This document shows positions 62,801-64,000 of a stretch of DNA of 64,000 bases, piece after piece (the first letter of the stretch is position 1; each line of letters begins with the position of its first letter). Both the position numbers and the translations under genes were made by a program. The notes under the pieces are model-generated. The model was not told where the DNA came from. It saw only the letters and a list, made by a program, of their open reading frames with translations, and did no database searches. This stretch comes from Jacaranda mimosifolia. Its lineage: Eukaryota > Streptophyta > Magnoliopsida > Lamiales > Bignoniaceae. The DNA is taken from the NCBI GenBank assembly GCA_018894105.1, contig CM032119.1:12789246-12853245 (forward strand). Reading direction: 5' to 3'.

Positions 62801-64000
62801 ATTTTTAGTTTTTAAGTGTTTTAAATTGGATTCTTAACTTACACCAACTTTCAAATGGGTAATACTGTAGTCATTGGATGCTCGAGTTGAGTGCCCGCTA
62901 CCTATGTGCGAATATACAAGTTTCTTGTGTACTGTTCCGTGAATCTCGTGCCTGTGTCCAAAAATTCTACAACATCTAAACAAGTCATGCACCTCACTCC
63001 ACTATGCACGCTGGCCTGCCACCTATATGCCACTGAACCCAATGCTAATAGTCCACCCGTATGTCTAGGGCACTGCCTCTGAGATTTCTACGCACTTATC
63101 CGAATGTTGACATACACAGCCCAGCTTGGCTGCACATGCCCCTTCTAGTACCATGTAACTTTGGTGGCGCACCATCTCGACACCATTATGCCCCATACAC
63201 AATACAGTTTAAACTGTGCTTATGGCTCAGTCCATCTCGCCCATCACTTTAGCCAATCTGTCCCCACCATATGCACTACGTTAGTCCACCACAAAGTGAT
63301 GGTTGGGCTAACTTGATGTAACTGTTTTGGGTGTAACAAACCTTCCCTACTACAATAATTCGATGTCTTCATCGAAGTAAAGCCACTCCATGCAACCTGA
63401 ACATGCTCAAACCTGCAAGTTCTCAAAGAACAAATCAACACACCTTAATGTTTTATATCATTGACTTTGCCATTCAAACTTGAAAATCCGTGTTTCAATT
63501 TAATAACTCACTAGCTATAACTTAGTGAATTTTTCCAACCATAGACTCGAACACCTATTGCGTGCATCCGCATCATGCATCAGGATGAAAATATAAAGAG
63601 TTTAGTGATATTATACCTCAATGGATTTGGCAAGCTAAGCCAAGGGACCATAATTGCTCCTTGCAGCTAATGTAATATATTTTGTCCTCTTAGTTAAATC
63701 TTGGGCAAGTCCTCTTGCTTAGCCCAATTTTTTGTTCCAACATGAAAAGTGACCATTTTTGGCAACAACCTCGTGGTAATGGGTTCTGTTAGTACATAAG
63801 GTACCATAATCTGCATTGTCGCGCACAAAACCGTCTAAACCTTATTCAAGTCTCAACAATATGCCTATTTATGCAAAATAGGCCATTCTCATGCATGTCC
63901 CATGCAACCAATATATGAGATAAATATTGTGATAAGCTAAAGTTTAGAACGTTACCCAGTATATGTTTGAAGTTGTCAAGCAGAGCAATCCCTCATCAAT
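59900..64000 (-). mobile_element. gag-only LTR retrotransposon, copy 2 (partial)
   Basis: The 3' LTR (minus sense) spans 59900-63338 and is split by the solo LTR at 60648-62853. Without that insertion it is 1228 bp, close to the 1235 bp of copy 1. Its outer end, TGTTAAGAGTGAAACAAG, is intact here. The internal region starts at 63339 with the same purine-rich tract and aligns with 43939-44600. Gag would lie beyond the window. Confidence 0.8.
60648..62853 (+). mobile_element. solo LTR, 2206 bp
   Basis: It starts TGTTAGAATAGTGCCCCGCA and ends CACCAACTTTCA. Flanks are AACGG (60643-60647) and AATGG (62854-62858), while the uninterrupted copy-1 LTR reads GGGTCAACGGGTCATAC at this point, so the insertion site is exact. 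A TATA region (CTATATATAGATATAGATGG, about 62229) and a transcript-leader-like part follow in the 3' third. There is no internal coding. A truncated relative lies at 35372-36537. Confidence 0.88.

Larger units (their letters stand above)
55105..64000 (+). repeat. segmental duplication, copy 2 (runs off the window)
   Basis: This is the counterpart of 37965 onward. Order and content are the same: two 1.43-1.6 kb monomers, the MITE (57112), a further monomer, the long-TIR element (59126) and the gag-only retrotransposon (59900). Unique to this copy are a MITE nested at 57434 and a 2.2 kb solo LTR at 60648. It lacks the 41505 MITE. Confidence 0.85.
59126..64000. mobile_element. long-TIR element, copy 2 (right end outside window)
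   Basis: The left end TTAGGGATAATTACAAACTCC and the next 750 bp match 41992-42740, including the same AT-rich flank and the same nested retrotransposon. Its right terminal repeat is not reached. Confidence 0.65.

Overview
This window looks like plant nuclear DNA, most likely from a eudicot. It is very AT-rich, its genes carry GT-AG introns, it has a eukaryotic tRNA gene with internal A and B boxes, and it is dominated by plant-type transposable elements (Ty1/copia, Ty3/gypsy-derived, hAT-like, MITEs, a LINE remnant). I cannot name the species.

The genic part is roughly 3.0-11.1 kb. A tRNA-Val(AAC) gene lies at 3053-3126. It is followed by a two-exon LRAT-domain (LEAD-SENSITIVE1-like) gene on the plus strand, which appears broken by an internal deletion and frameshift. 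Convergent to it on the minus strand is an apparently intact ten-exon gene, 10906 down to 6348, for an atypical bHLH transcription factor of the LONESOME HIGHWAY / bHLH155 clade. Its ten exons were joined by hand into one open frame of 840 codons. It is the only clearly intact protein gene I find.

From 11.1 to 26 kb is intergenic DNA with microsatellites, short tandem repeats, an 806 bp hAT-like element, two SINE-like tRNA-derived fragments, a GC-rich patch of unknown nature, and an unusual palindromic LTR-PBS chimera flanked by a 5 bp target duplication (20428-21223).

From 26.0 to 34.8 kb is a degenerate Ty1/copia element on the minus strand (LTRs at both ends, gag, integrase, reverse transcriptase, RNase H). 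A 3.46 kb solo-LTR-like element with a perfect ATTAT target duplication is nested inside it.

From about 34.9 to 59.1 kb is a tandem array of a 1.43-1.6 kb non-coding monomer, with nine main copies. It has been repeatedly invaded: a truncated LTR, two hAT-like elements, several MITEs, a Mutator-like long-TIR element that itself received a gag-only Ty3-like retrotransposon, a retro-pseudogene of a SERF/4F5-type small protein, a compact LTR-like insertion, and a LINE RNase H fragment. A block of at least 9 kb (about 37.97-47 kb) recurs at about 55.1-64.0 kb with its nested insertions. Later insertions unique to one copy allow events to be ordered in time. The second copy contains a further 2.2 kb solo LTR and runs off the window end.

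I found no CRISPR array, operon or prokaryotic-style system. The most unusual items are the tandem array with its duplicated, datable insertions and the palindromic LTR chimera.
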